This document shows, piece by piece, positions 7,097 to 15,540 of a stretch of 64,000 bases of DNA (position 1 is its first letter; the number at the start of each line of letters is the position of its first letter). The stretch spans positions 1 to 64,000 of the forward strand of contig NZ_VWVU01000002.1 of the NCBI RefSeq assembly GCF_008638365.1, in the 5' to 3' direction. The notes beneath the pieces were generated by a model, which saw only the letters and a program-made list of their open reading frames with translations, was not told the origin of the DNA and did not search any database. The position numbers and the translations under genes are program-made. The DNA is from Nocardiopsis quinghaiensis (lineage in GTDB: Bacteria; Actinomycetota; Actinomycetes; Streptosporangiales; Streptosporangiaceae).

Positions 7097-8767
7097 CTAG
7101 GGCGAACCGCCGCCGTCGCCGTTGCCCCCGCCGCGTTCCCCCGCACGGGTGCCCGTGTCACCGCCCTGGCGCCTCTGGCTCCGCTTGAGCCTGCGCGCCC
7201 TGGTGGCGAGCGGCGCGTTGCGTTCTCGCTGTACGCCCGAGGCCTCCGCGAACTCGGCCTGGAGCGAGCGCACGAGCCCCGCCATCATGAAGAAGCCGAT
7301 CACGAAGAACGGTAGGCCGAACACGATGATCGTCTGTTGCAGGGCGTCCAGGCCGCCCGTACCGGACGCGGTGAGCACCGTCGCGGCCACGACGCCCTCG
7401 GTGATCCCCCAGAAGATCCGCTGACGGGTCGGGTTGCCCGCCTCACCGGAGCAGAGGATGTCCACCACGAGGGAGGCCGAGTCCGAGGAGGTGGTGAAGA
7501 AGATGATGACGATGAGGATGCTCACCATCGACGTGAACGTGGTCAGCGGGTAGTTCTCCAGGAACGCGAAGAGGGCGCCGGGGACGTCTTCCTGCGCGAC
7601 CACCTCCTCGACCAGCTGGCCGTCCCGGTTCCTCTCGATGTTGAAGGAGGACAGCCCGAACACGCTGAACCAGATGATGCTGAACGCGGTGGGCGCGGCC
7701 AGCACGCCGAGGATGAACTCCCGGATGGTGCGGCCCTTGGAGATGCGCGCGATGAAGATACCGACGAACGGCGACCAGGTGATGGTCCACGCCCAGTAGA
7801 AGACGGTCCAGGACCCCTGCCAGCCGGTGTTGGCGAAGGTGTCGTTCCAGAACGACAGCGGGACCAGCATCTCCAGGTAGATGCCCGTGGTCTCGATGAT
7901 CCCCTTGGCCAGGAAGAGCGTCGAACCCGCGAGGAAGACGAAGAGCAGCAGACCCACGGCCATGAAGATGTTGATCGTGGACAGCCATTTGATGCCGATG
8001 TCGAGGCCGCTGGCCACGGAGATCACGGCGATGGTCGTGACGACCGCGATGAGGATCAGCTGGGTGAGGCGGGTCTCCTCCACACCGAACAGGGTGTTGA
8101 GGCCGCTGTTGATCTGGAGGGTGCCCAGGCCGATGGTGACGGAGACGCCGAACAGGGTGCCCAGGACCGCGATGATGTCGATCGCCCGTCCCAGGGGGCC
8201 GTGGATCCGCTCCCCGATGAAGGGGTGGAAGACCGAGCTGACCCGGAACGGCAGGCCCTTGCGGTACACGAAGTAGGCGAAGGCGAGCCCCGGCAGGCAG
8301 AAGATCGTCCAGGTGTGCAGGCCGAAGTGGTAGAGCGTGAAGCCCATCGCCTCCTCGGCCGCCTCGATCGTCTGCGGCTCGACACCCGCCCGCGGCGGGT
8401 CGGCGTAGTGGCTGATCGGCTCGGCCACGCCCCAGAACATCAGGATGCTGCCGATACCCGCGGCGAACAGCATCGCGAACCAGACGGGATTGCTGTACTC
8501 GGGCCTGCTGTCCGGCTGCCCCAGGCGTACGGTCCCGAACCGGCTGAACGCGATCCAGATCAGGAAGACGAGGAAGGTGGTCACACCGAGGATGTAGAGC
8601 CATCCGAGGTTGGTGAGGATCCAGTCCGAGGTCGTGCCGAAGATGGCGTCCACCACGTCGGTGAAGGCGATCGCACTCACCACGAAGACAACGGTCAACG
8701 CGGCGGACACGAAGAAGATCGCCGGGTTCGTATCGAGCCCCAGCTTTTGTGCCAGCTTTTCGAACAT
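7097..8767 (-). CDS. BCCT-family choline/betaine/carnitine transporter
   Basis: A 556-residue transporter with about twelve membrane segments, of the betaine-choline-carnitine family that takes up compatible solutes using a Na+ or H+ gradient. Family marks: GIGSILMFWGVAEPISHY in segment 3, and WAWTITWSPFVGIFIARISKGRTIREF, the tryptophan-rich segment 8 that binds the trimethylammonium group, followed by FFTTSSDSASLVVD. The C-terminal tail is about 50 residues, hydrophilic and basic (RARRLKRSQRR), like the osmosensing tail of BetP-type carriers. ATG 8767 is preferred; a TTG at 8842 in frame would add a non-membrane extension. An inverted repeat lies upstream at 8860-8894. A second member of the family is at 58220-59956. 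Confidence 0.9.
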   Translation of the reverse strand: MFEKLAQKLGLDTNPAIFFVSAALTVVFVVSAIAFTDVVDAIFGTTSDWILTNLGWLYILGVTTFLVFLIWIAFSRFGTVRLGQPDSRPEYSNPVWFAMLFAAGIGSILMFWGVAEPISHYADPPRAGVEPQTIEAAEEAMGFTLYHFGLHTWTIFCLPGLAFAYFVYRKGLPFRVSSVFHPFIGERIHGPLGRAIDIIAVLGTLFGVSVTIGLGTLQINSGLNTLFGVEETRLTQLILIAVVTTIAVISVASGLDIGIKWLSTINIFMAVGLLLFVFLAGSTLFLAKGIIETTGIYLEMLVPLSFWNDTFANTGWQGSWTVFYWAWTITWSPFVGIFIARISKGRTIREFILGVLAAPTAFSIIWFSVFGLSSFNIERNRDGQLVEEVVAQEDVPGALFAFLENYPLTTFTSMVSILIVIIFFTTSSDSASLVVDILCSGEAGNPTRQRIFWGITEGVVAATVLTASGTGGLDALQQTIIVFGLPFFVIGFFMMAGLVRSLQAEFAEASGVQRERNAPLATRARRLKRSQRRQGGDTGTRAGERGGGNGDGGGSP

Positions 8768-8859
8768 GCCGACTGCTTTCTGGTGTTTCGGAGACGTTCG
8801 GCGGGGGATAAAGGCCCGTCGGCCCGCACCGGCCTCGGACAAGGATACGTCTCGGGACG

Positions 8860-8894
8860 GACTCCCCTGTTTATCCCTTCTTTCGAGGGGAGTC
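8860..8894. promoter_or_regulatory. Inverted repeat upstream of the BCCT gene (candidate operator)
   Basis: GACTCCCCT (8860-8868) and AGGGGAGTC (8886-8894) are perfect inverted 9-base arms around a 17-base pyrimidine-rich, AT-richer spacer. It lies about 95-125 bases upstream of the chosen BCCT start, where an osmotic regulator could bind. Confidence 0.4.
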
Positions 8895-9126
8895 GGAACC
8901 GCCCTTACCCAGCAGCATTATCGACACACTGGAAAACATCAAAAAGGATATAGCAAAAGCCACATAAGGTACTTTCCTTCAGTTTCATCCATGTATGTAC
9001 CGCTCACCGCGGCGCCCCGGCCCCGACGGGGTACGGGTGGTGGCGTCCGGAGCGGACGTGAGGAAGGATCGCCGATCGTCCCGGCGCCTCAGCGCCGTGG
9101 CCGCACGGACGGGTGCGTCCGGCCTC

Positions 9127-9153
9127 CTCCCGGCGGTGTACGGCCGCCGGGAG
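9127..9153 (-). terminator. Terminator after the alpha/beta hydrolase gene
   Basis: CTCCCGGCGG (9127-9136), 7-base loop, CCGCCGGGAG (9144-9153): perfect 10-bp stem 12 bases downstream of the hydrolase stop on the minus strand. Confidence 0.65.
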
Positions 9154-9164
9154 CGGGGCGGCGG

Positions 9165-10046
9165 TCAGGAGTCGAAGCCGCGCAGCAGTTCGCGCACGGC
9201 CTCGGGCTGCTCGTACAGCGACAGGTGGCCCGCGCCCTCGATGGTGCGGACCTCGGCGTCCAGGAACCGGCGGGCCGGTCCGTGCAGACGCGCGGGGGAG
9301 AAGAACTGGTCGTGCGATCCGGTCGCGACGGCGACCGGGGTGTCCGCCCAGGCACGGAAGCACTCCGCCTGCAGGGGGCTGGGCATGGAACCCGTGCGGC
9401 AGTACCGGGCCACCAGGGTGAGCCACTCGGCCTCGGCACGGTGCTCGTCGCACGCGGTGGACGGGCCGCTGAGGAACTCGACCATCCGCCCGCTGGTGTG
9501 CTCGTTGGGGTGGATCATCCACGGCAGCACGGTGCGCATCGACTCCGAGCTCACACCGGCGGCGGTCAGCCCGGCGGGGTTGAGCAGCAGCATCCCCGCG
9601 ACCAGCGGGGACGGGGTCGAGGCGAGCGCGACGGCGGCACCCCGGGAGTGGCCCAGCACGAGCACGGGCCGGTCGGTGATCTGCGGCAGGAGTTCGTCGA
9701 GCCAGGCGCCGTAGGCGTCGATCCTGGTGCCCCCGACCCGCTGGCTGCAGCTGAGGCCGGGTTGCCCGGGCAGGTCGGCCAACAGTACCGGCCGGTCCTC
9801 GGACAGCGCGCGGGCGGCGGGCACCGTGGTGGCCGCGTTGAAGTTGGTTCCCGACAGCACCAGTACCGGGGTACCGGGACCGCCCGTGGCACGGAAGGCC
9901 TGCGTGCTCCCCAGGCGGGTCTCCACGGGAGGAAGGGGGCCGAGTTCGGGCCACTGGCTCAGGGCCTTGTGACACCACGCGTGCACGGAGCGCTCGGCGT
10001 TCTCCGAACGGTACACACGTGCTGCGCGAAGGGGGACGACGGTCAT
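9165..10046 (-). CDS. Alpha/beta hydrolase
   Basis: A 293-residue alpha/beta-hydrolase-fold protein. The nucleophile elbow is GHSRG (about residue 150) in VLVLGHSRGAAVALA; the acid is probably Asp in ATGSHDQFFSP and the histidine is in IEGAGHLSLYEQP near the C-terminus, so the catalytic triad is complete. The oxyanion region is LSGTNFN. No signal peptide or cap domain of a known type is evident, and the substrate is unknown. It stands alone between the BCCT gene and the aldo-keto reductase gene, with its own terminator, so neighbours give no help. Start ATG 10046; the ribosome site is weak. Confidence 0.78.
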   Translation of the reverse strand: MTVVPLRAARVYRSENAERSVHAWCHKALSQWPELGPLPPVETRLGSTQAFRATGGPGTPVLVLSGTNFNAATTVPAARALSEDRPVLLADLPGQPGLSCSQRVGGTRIDAYGAWLDELLPQITDRPVLVLGHSRGAAVALASTPSPLVAGMLLLNPAGLTAAGVSSESMRTVLPWMIHPNEHTSGRMVEFLSGPSTACDEHRAEAEWLTLVARYCRTGSMPSPLQAECFRAWADTPVAVATGSHDQFFSPARLHGPARRFLDAEVRTIEGAGHLSLYEQPEAVRELLRGFDS

Positions 10047-10360
10047 GGGTCTGGTTTCGCCTAGAGGAGAGCGGTGACGCCGTCCTTGCTAGCCGACGCA
10101 CCAGAGAGGAACTGTACGCCTCCGTTCGGTACCACGCCACCCGGGGTGGTGGGTGTTTCCGACCTGAGACTCAGCAGATCCATACCCGTTGCGGAGCGTC
10201 CCCCTGTTACGGCTGTTCACCCTGGTGCGGAGGTGTCCTGCCCGTCCGCTTCCGGCCATCGGACGCCGCGGTGTTTACCCGCGTCCGCAGTGTGGCGGGG
10301 TGCCCCCGCGCCCCGGAGGTGGTGTCCCCGGGCCCTCCCCGACCCGGGAACACCGCCGGA
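10047..10360. other. 314-base intergenic region with hairpins
   Basis: No gene is supported. Three short inverted repeats are present: GGACGC/GCGTCC at 10261-10266 and 10281-10286, GCGGGG/CCCCGC at 10295-10309, and the longer hairpin at 10321-10354 listed as the terminator of the aldo-keto reductase gene. The part nearest 10047 should hold the hydrolase promoter, but I see no clear -35/-10 pair. No tRNA-like cloverleaf was found. Confidence 0.4.
10321..10354 (-). terminator. Terminator after the aldo-keto reductase gene
   Basis: GGTGTCCCCGGG (10321-10332) pairs with CCCGGGAACACC (10343-10354) with one mismatch, loop of ten bases, just downstream of the reductase stop at 10361 on the minus strand. 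Confidence 0.55.
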
Positions 10361-11176
10361 TCAGCCCATCGTGTCGGGGTCCGGACCGATGCGACCGCCG
10401 CGGTCGAGCGAACCGACCCTGTCCATGTCCTCGGCGGACAGTTCGAAGTCGAACACGTCGAAGTTCTCCCGGATCCGGGACGGGGTCACGGACTTGGGGA
10501 TCACGACGTTGCCGAGCTGCAGGTGCCAGCGCAGCACGACCTGCGCCGCGGACTTGCCGTACTTCTCGCCGAGGGCGGTCAGCTCCGGGTCCTCCAGCTC
10601 CTTGCCCTGGCCGAGCGGGCTCCACGCCTCGGTGAGCAGACCGTGGCGGGCGTTGGCCGCGCGCATGGCCTCCTGCGAGAGGTAGGGGTGCAGTTCGATC
10701 TGGTTGAGGACCGGGACGACGTCGGTCTCGGCGACCAGGCGGTCCAGGGTCCGGGCCGTGAAGTTGGAGACGCCGATGGCCTTGGCGCGGCCCTCGGAGT
10801 GGATGCGCTCCAGCGCCTTCCAGGTGTCGACGTAGGCGTCCTGCTTCGGGGCGGGCCAGTGGATCAGGTACAGGTCGACGTAGTCCAGGCCGAGCCGTTC
10901 CAGGCTGGCGTCGAAGGCCTTGAGCGCCTGGTCGTAGCCCTGGTCGTCGTTCCACAGCTTGGTGGTGACGAACAGCTCCTCGCGGGGGACACCGGACTCG
11001 GCGAGGGCGAGGCCCGTGCCCTTCTCGTTGTCGTAGATACGGGCGGTGTCGATACTGCGGTACCCGGTCTCCAGGGCGGTCGTGACGACGGACCGGGCCT
11101 CCTCGTCGGGGACCTGGAAGACGCCGAACCCGAGTTGCGGCATGGTGAGGCCGTTGTTCAGCGTGACGTGCTGCAT
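10361..11176 (-). CDS. Aldo/keto reductase (2,5-diketo-D-gluconate reductase-like)
   Basis: A 271-residue NADPH-dependent carbonyl reductase. The AKR catalytic tetrad is visible: Asp and Tyr in YRSIDTARIYDNEKGTG (about residues 43-59), Lys in LFVTTKLWN, and His in YLIHWPAP. GVSNFTARTLDRL and VIPKSVTPSRIRENFDVFDFEL are the standard (beta/alpha)8 and cofactor-phosphate segments. Length and sequence fit the AKR5-type bacterial reductases. ATG 11176 follows GGAAAGGG; an upstream ATG at 11263 in frame would read through the operator region and is rejected. The promoter region contains two copies of a GGAGCGCGCTCC palindrome (11243-11278), so the gene is probably repressed by a dimeric regulator until an inducer appears. 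Confidence 0.88.
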   Translation of the reverse strand: MQHVTLNNGLTMPQLGFGVFQVPDEEARSVVTTALETGYRSIDTARIYDNEKGTGLALAESGVPREELFVTTKLWNDDQGYDQALKAFDASLERLGLDYVDLYLIHWPAPKQDAYVDTWKALERIHSEGRAKAIGVSNFTARTLDRLVAETDVVPVLNQIELHPYLSQEAMRAANARHGLLTEAWSPLGQGKELEDPELTALGEKYGKSAAQVVLRWHLQLGNVVIPKSVTPSRIRENFDVFDFELSAEDMDRVGSLDRGGRIGPDPDTMG

Positions 11177-11242
11177 GGATGCCCTTTCCGTGATCACGGA
11201 GTAGGTGGTGTGGCCGTGGGGGGTTCTCCCCCATGATGACGA

Positions 11243-11278
11243 CCTGGAGCGCGCTCCAGGCAAGGAGCGCGCTCCAGG
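11243..11278. promoter_or_regulatory. Twin palindromic operator upstream of the aldo-keto reductase
   Basis: CCTGGAGCGCGCTCCAGG at 11243-11260 is a perfect 18-base palindrome. Three bases later GGAGCGCGCTCC occurs again at 11264-11275, followed by AGG, so the 15-mer GGAGCGCGCTCCAGG is repeated at 18-base spacing. On the minus strand the sequence between the copies reads TTGCCT and could be the -35 of the reductase gene. TetR- or LacI-type repressors bind such sites. Confidence 0.6.
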
Positions 11279-11285
11279 GAAGCGG

Positions 11286-12296
11286 TCAGGACGTGAGGCG
11301 GACCAGCATCTTGCCGGTGTTGGCGCCCCGCATCATGTCGAGGAAGGCCCGCACCGCGTTGTCGACGCCCTCGACGACGGTCTCCTCGGTGCGCAGCCCG
11401 CCGTCGGAGATCCATCCGGAGGCTCGCTCGGCGTACTCCCCCATGAGGTGGCCGTGGTCGCCGACGATGAACCCGCGCAGGTTGAGGCGCTTGCCGACGG
11501 CGAGGAAGAGGTTGTCGGGGCCGGGAGCGGGCTCGGTCGCGTTGTACTGGGAGACCGCGCCGCACAGGGCGATCCGGCCGTACGTGCGCATCGCGGCGAT
11601 GGCCGCCCGCAGGTGGTCGCCGCCGACGTTGTCGAAGTAGACGTCGACGCCCTCGGGCGCGGCCTCGGCGAGCTGCTCCTCCAGACGGCCCTCGCGGTAG
11701 TCGATGGCGGCGTCGAAGCCGAACTCCTCCAGGAGGCGGCGCTTCTTCTCCGGGCCGCCCGCGGATCCGACCACACGGGAGGCGCCCAGCTGGCGGGCGA
11801 CCTGCCCGGCGATGGAGCCGACCGCGCCCGCGGCACCGGAGACGAACACCACGTCGCCCTCCCGGACCGGGGCGACCTCGGTCAGGCCCGCGTAGGCGGT
11901 GAGACCGACCATCCCCAGCACGCCGAGGTAGGCCTGGGCGGGGGCCAGGGAGGTGTCCACCGGGCGCACGGCCTTCGCGGGCAGCAGCGCGTACTCGCGC
12001 CACCCGGCCGAGTGCAGGACGGCGGTGCCGACCGGGACGTCGTCGCTGCCGGAGGCGGTGACCACGCCCACCGCGCCGCCGTCCATCGGATCGCCGAGCT
12101 GGTAGGGCGGTACGTAGGACTTGACGTCGTTCATGCGCCCGCGCATGTACGGGTCCACGGACATCCAGTCGTTGCGGACCAGGACCTCTCCGGGTCCCGG
12201 GTCACCGACGGTGGTCTCCACGAGGGAGAAGTCGTCGGGCCGGGGTTCTCCGACGGGACGGGAGACCAGGTGGACTTCCCTGCTGGTGACGGGCAT
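11286..12296 (-). CDS. Zinc-independent NADP-dependent MDR oxidoreductase (CurA/leukotriene B4 dehydrogenase-like)
   Basis: A 336-residue medium-chain reductase without the structural and catalytic zinc ligands of alcohol dehydrogenases. Early MSVDPYMRGRMND and the cofactor segment VFVSGAAGAVGSIAGQVARQLGASRVVGSAGG are diagnostic of the CurA/PTGR group, which reduces alpha,beta-unsaturated ketones and aldehydes using NADPH. YFDNVGGDHL and ALCGAVSQYN are also conserved positions. Start ATG 12296. The gene is divergent from the LysR regulator at 12397, with 100 bases between them, so LysR control is likely. The reductase gene downstream (10361-11176) has its own operator and is therefore probably a separate unit. 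Confidence 0.88.
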   Translation of the reverse strand: MPVTSREVHLVSRPVGEPRPDDFSLVETTVGDPGPGEVLVRNDWMSVDPYMRGRMNDVKSYVPPYQLGDPMDGGAVGVVTASGSDDVPVGTAVLHSAGWREYALLPAKAVRPVDTSLAPAQAYLGVLGMVGLTAYAGLTEVAPVREGDVVFVSGAAGAVGSIAGQVARQLGASRVVGSAGGPEKKRRLLEEFGFDAAIDYREGRLEEQLAEAAPEGVDVYFDNVGGDHLRAAIAAMRTYGRIALCGAVSQYNATEPAPGPDNLFLAVGKRLNLRGFIVGDHGHLMGEYAERASGWISDGGLRTEETVVEGVDNAVRAFLDMMRGANTGKMLVRLTS

Positions 12297-12374
12297 GGCG
12301 AAACCTCCGGTACTTCACTGGGTGTGGGCGCGGCGACCTGCGGCCCGGACCGACACTAGTCCGGCAACGTATTC

Positions 12375-12402
12375 GCTCACCAATAAAATCGGCGAAGTGA
12401 GC
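12375..12402. promoter_or_regulatory. Inverted repeat in the MDR/LysR divergent region (candidate LysR site)
   Basis: GCTCAC at 12375-12380 and GTGAGC at 12397-12402 are inverted, 16 bases apart, in an AT-rich spacer. The right arm overlaps the GTG chosen as the LysR start, which would allow autorepression, as is common for divergent LysR pairs. Confidence 0.4.
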
Positions 12403-13353
12403 TATAGGAATACCGATAGGTCGAACGCCGCGACCGGCCCGCGCGCCGATGGAACGCTCGACCTCCAGCAGCTGAGGACCTTCCTGGCCGTACACCGGTC
12501 CGGGTCCTTCACGGCCGCCGCGCAGCTGCTGCGGCTGTCGCAACCGACGGTCACCACACAGATCCGTTCCCTGGAACAGCGCTTGGGACACCTTCTCTTC
12601 GAGAGGCTGCCCCGCGGGGTGGCGCCGACCGCGGAGGCCAACGACCTGGCGGCGCAGGTGGCCGAGCCCCTGGACGCCCTGGAGGTGGTGGCCGGACCGG
12701 GCGCGGGCGACGCGTCCGCGCCGCCCGCGCCCCTGCGTGTGGCGGGCCCCGCCGAGGTGCTGCACGAGCTGGTGCTGCCGTCGCTCGCCCCACTGGTGGA
12801 GGAGGGCGTACGGCTGCGGGTGCGCACCGGACCGGTCGACGACCTGCTGGAGGAACTGCGCGGGGGCGGGCACGACCTGGTGCTGTCCCCGCTGTGCCCG
12901 CGCGGACGCGCGCTGGTGGCCGATCCCCTGGCGGACGAGGAGTTCGTGCTGGTGGCGTCGCCCTCGTGGGCGGACCGGATCCGCCGCGACCGGCTCACCC
13001 GGCAGGGCGCCTCCTCGCTGTGCGGGGCCCCGCTGGTGGCCTACGGTGACGACCTGCCGATCCTGCGCCGTTACTGGCGCCACGTGTTCGGGGTGCGTCT
13101 GACGTGCGGCCCAGCGGTCACCGTGCCCGACCTGCGCGGGATGATGGCGGCCGCCGAGAACGGGGCGGGGGTCACGGTGCTGCCGCGCTACCTGTGCCGG
13201 GAGGCGCTGGACCAGGGGCGGCTGGTGGCGCTGACGGAACCGGAGAAGCCGCCGGTCAACACCATGTACCTGGTGCGGCGCCCGGGTGTGTCGGACAACC
13301 CGCACCTGGACAGGGTGCACCGGCACCTGGTGTCGGCCGCCCGCGGCTGGTGA
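12397..13353 (+). CDS. LysR-family transcriptional regulator
   Basis: A 318-residue regulator. The winged-helix DNA-binding domain is in the first third: LDLQQLRTFLAVHRSGSFTAAAQLLRLSQPTVTTQIRSLEQRLGHLLFERLPRGVAPTAEA in outline (about residues 22-80), followed by a linker helix and a periplasmic-binding-protein-type effector domain (about residues 105-310). The C-terminal domain has typical VLPRYL and DLRGMMAAAENGAGVTVLP segments. GTG 12397 is the only plausible start near the HTH, but it gives about 20 residues before the fold and has a poor ribosome site. It is divergent from the MDR reductase gene, which is the likely target; the effector is unknown. Confidence 0.85.
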   Translation: MSYRNTDRSNAATGPRADGTLDLQQLRTFLAVHRSGSFTAAAQLLRLSQPTVTTQIRSLEQRLGHLLFERLPRGVAPTAEANDLAAQVAEPLDALEVVAGPGAGDASAPPAPLRVAGPAEVLHELVLPSLAPLVEEGVRLRVRTGPVDDLLEELRGGGHDLVLSPLCPRGRALVADPLADEEFVLVASPSWADRIRRDRLTRQGASSLCGAPLVAYGDDLPILRRYWRHVFGVRLTCGPAVTVPDLRGMMAAAENGAGVTVLPRYLCREALDQGRLVALTEPEKPPVNTMYLVRRPGVSDNPHLDRVHRHLVSAARGW

Positions 13354-13458
13354 GTTCCGCTGTCCCCCGAACCGTTTCCCCCGGCGCGCGGTCCTACCGG
13401 GGGACGGTGGTGGACGGGGGTCGTCCGTCTCGGGTGTGACCCGGGCGCGGGGAGGGCC

Positions 13459-14508
13459 ATGAGAGGGGCGGAGGAACCGGTGACCGGATCGGAGACGGCG
13501 GGACGGCGGGCCGCCGCGCCCCGGCGACGGTCCCCGGCGGTGACCGTCCTGGTCGCGCTGGTGGCCCTGGGGCTGGCGGTGTTCGCCGCGCTGCGAGTGT
13601 TCGGCCTGGAACGGGGCTGGCCCCTGGTACCCGCGCTGGCCTTCACCCCCTACCTGCTGGGCCTCGCCCTGCTGGCGGGGGCAGGGACGGGCCTGGCGCG
13701 GCGGTGGGTGTCCACGGGTGCGCTGGTCGCGGTGGCGGCGGTGCTGGCGGCGGCGGTCGTGCCGCGTGCGGTGCCGTTCGGGGTCACCTCGGCAGGCGGC
13801 CCGGCCGTGCGGGTCATGACCCTGAACACGCTCGGCGGCGGGGCCGGCGCCGCGGAGGTGGTGGCGCTGGTACGCGACCGCGGTGTGGACGTGCTCACCC
13901 TCCAGGAGGTCACCCCGGACCTGGTACGCGACCTGTCCACCGCGGGGCTGGACGACCTCCTGCCCCACGTGGACGACCACTCCGATCCCCGCGGGGCGCA
14001 CGGGAGCACCATCCACTCGGCCTTCCCCCTCACCGACCTCGGTGACGCGGCGACGGGTGGAGACGCCTTCGCGATGCCGACCTCCCTCGTGAGGCTGCCG
14101 GAGGACGGGAACGAGGACGGGGAGGAGGACACCGTCGAGGTGACGTCCGTGCACGTCCCCCCGCCGCTGACGCCCTCGTACGCCGACGCCTGGAGCAGAG
14201 GTCTGGGCGCCCTCGCCGAGGCACCGGACTCGGGCACGACGCGCGTGCTGGCGGGGGACTTCAACGCCACTCTGGACCACGCGGAGCTGCGCGCGGTCCT
14301 GGACTCGGGGTACCTCGACGCCGCTGAGGTCCTGGGTGAGGGGCTGAGGCCGACATGGCCCTCGGGCCGTCCCGTGCCGGGCCTCACCATCGACCACGTG
14401 CTGGTGGACCCCGTGACGGGCGTCGACCGGCTGGAGGTCCTGGAGGTGCCGGGCACCGACCACCGCGCGGTGTTCGTCGAGGTGACCCTGCCCGGGAGGC
14501 CGAGGTGA
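13459..14508 (+). CDS. Membrane-anchored endonuclease/exonuclease/phosphatase-family protein
   Basis: A 349-residue protein. After a basic N-terminus (RRRS) come three hydrophobic segments (about residues 28-110), then an extracytoplasmic EEP (DNase I-like) domain: VMTLNTLGGGAG at the start, LTLQEVTPDL with the metal-binding Glu, LAGDFNATLDH with the Asp-x-Asn motif, and IDHVLVD and DHRAVFVEV at the end with the catalytic His. This layout is common in actinobacteria, where the domain faces outside; the substrate (nucleic acid, lipid phosphate or other) is not known. ATG 13459 has GGAGGG just upstream. A small perfect hairpin (14526-14543) follows. Confidence 0.82.
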   Translation: MRGAEEPVTGSETAGRRAAAPRRRSPAVTVLVALVALGLAVFAALRVFGLERGWPLVPALAFTPYLLGLALLAGAGTGLARRWVSTGALVAVAAVLAAAVVPRAVPFGVTSAGGPAVRVMTLNTLGGGAGAAEVVALVRDRGVDVLTLQEVTPDLVRDLSTAGLDDLLPHVDDHSDPRGAHGSTIHSAFPLTDLGDAATGGDAFAMPTSLVRLPEDGNEDGEEDTVEVTSVHVPPPLTPSYADAWSRGLGALAEAPDSGTTRVLAGDFNATLDHAELRAVLDSGYLDAAEVLGEGLRPTWPSGRPVPGLTIDHVLVDPVTGVDRLEVLEVPGTDHRAVFVEVTLPGRPR

Positions 14509-14525
14509 CCCCTGCCCGAGGGGTG

Positions 14526-14543
14526 GTGCGGCCTGGGCCGCAC
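14526..14543 (+). terminator. Hairpin after the EEP gene
   Basis: GTGCGGCC (14526-14533) and GGCCGCAC (14536-14543) form a perfect stem with a very small loop, 17 bases after the stop. Confidence 0.5.
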
Positions 14544-14611
14544 GCGCCACCGGCACGGGAAGGGCTCCCGGGTCGTGCCCCCACGCCGGTGGCACGGTCT
14601 AACGTCGCACC

Positions 14612-15448
14612 ATGAGCGAGCTGACCGAACCGATGACGGGCACCCGCCTCCAGGCGGTCCTGCCCGACGAGTCTCCGGAGATGTCCCCGAGAACCCTCGT
14701 CGACCTGGGGATACGCGCCGACGAGCTGGGCGTGGACGCGGTGTGGCTGCCGGACCACCTGCTGCCGCCCGCGCCGTACGGGCGGACCTTCGGCGGCGTG
14801 TACGAGCCGCTGGTGACCCTGTCCCACCTGGCCGCCCGTACCGGACGGGTCCGCCTGGGCACGTCGGTGCTGGTGGCGCCGTTGCGCGATCCCTTCCTCC
14901 TCGCGAAGCAGGTGGCGACCCTGGACGCCCTGTCGGAGGGGCGGTTCGTCCTGGGCGTGGGGACCGGCTGGGCACGGGAGGAGTTCTCCGCGTTGGGGGC
15001 GGACTTCACCACGCGCGGCGCCCGGACGGACGAGGCACTGCGGCTGCTGCGCCACCTGTTCGAGGGAGAGGGGGCGTTCGAGGGGCGCTTCCACTCCTAC
15101 GAGCGCGGGGTGTTCGAGCCGCGCCCGGCCGGGCGCGTACCGGTGATGGTGGGCGGCACGTCGGACCGTGCGCTGCGGCGGGCCGCGACGTGGGCCGACG
15201 CCTGGCAGGGGGTGGGGCTGGACGCGGAGGGGTTCGTGGCGGCCCGCAACCGGCTGCGGGAGCTGACCCACCGGCCCGTGCGGGCGGGCACCCGGATCGC
15301 CTGGTCCGGGGGCGAGGAGGAGTTCGACCGCGCCGTCGGGCTCTTCCGCGAGCTGGCCGCGGCCGGGGCGGACTCGGTGGCGGTGTGGTTCGGCGGTGCG
15401 GAGGGGTTCGGCGAGCGCATGGAGCGGTTCGCGGCGGCCCTGCGCTGA
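14612..15448 (+). CDS. LLM-class F420-dependent oxidoreductase
   Basis: A 278-residue luciferase-like TIM-barrel oxidoreductase. Segments such as ADELGVDAVWLPDHLLPP near the N-terminus, RVRLGTSVLVAPLRDPFLLAKQVATLDALSEGRFVLGVGTGWAREEF in outline (about residues 80-130) and VPVMVGGTSDRALRRAA fit the F420-dependent LLM family of actinobacteria. GVGTGW is the usual phosphate-contact loop. These enzymes reduce or oxidise varied substrates with deazaflavin; the specific reaction is unknown. ATG 14612; the upstream ribosome site is weak. It is followed on the opposite strand by the short HTH gene, whose downstream frame would overlap it if read through. Confidence 0.85.
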   Translation: MSELTEPMTGTRLQAVLPDESPEMSPRTLVDLGIRADELGVDAVWLPDHLLPPAPYGRTFGGVYEPLVTLSHLAARTGRVRLGTSVLVAPLRDPFLLAKQVATLDALSEGRFVLGVGTGWAREEFSALGADFTTRGARTDEALRLLRHLFEGEGAFEGRFHSYERGVFEPRPAGRVPVMVGGTSDRALRRAATWADAWQGVGLDAEGFVAARNRLRELTHRPVRAGTRIAWSGGEEEFDRAVGLFRELAAAGADSVAVWFGGAEGFGERMERFAAALR

Positions 15449-15540
15449 CCGGTGGGTCGGCACCGGCCGGTGGACGCGGCCGTGCGGCCCCGCAAAGCGC
15501 GTTCCGACGGATCAGGGACCGGGGGGCGGTGCTCCCGGCG

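Larger units (their letters stand above)
8768..9164. other. Gap of about 400 bases upstream of the BCCT gene
   Basis: No gene is supported here. The region contains the upstream part of the BCCT gene (minus strand), an inverted repeat at 8860-8894, an unusually AT-rich patch at about 8900-9000, and a terminator hairpin at 9127-9153 for the neighbouring hydrolase gene. The AT-rich patch has no open frame with a ribosome site and probably holds promoter elements. Confidence 0.5.

Noticed and set aside
10047..10360. Possible structured RNA in the hairpin-rich gap
   Set aside because: The hairpins are ordinary and one is a terminator; no riboswitch or tRNA pattern could be matched.
15006..15540. 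C-terminal extension of the HTH frame antisense to the LLM gene
   Set aside because: Residues after KKYGG are low-complexity Arg/Pro/Ala, while the plus strand is a well-conserved LLM enzyme.
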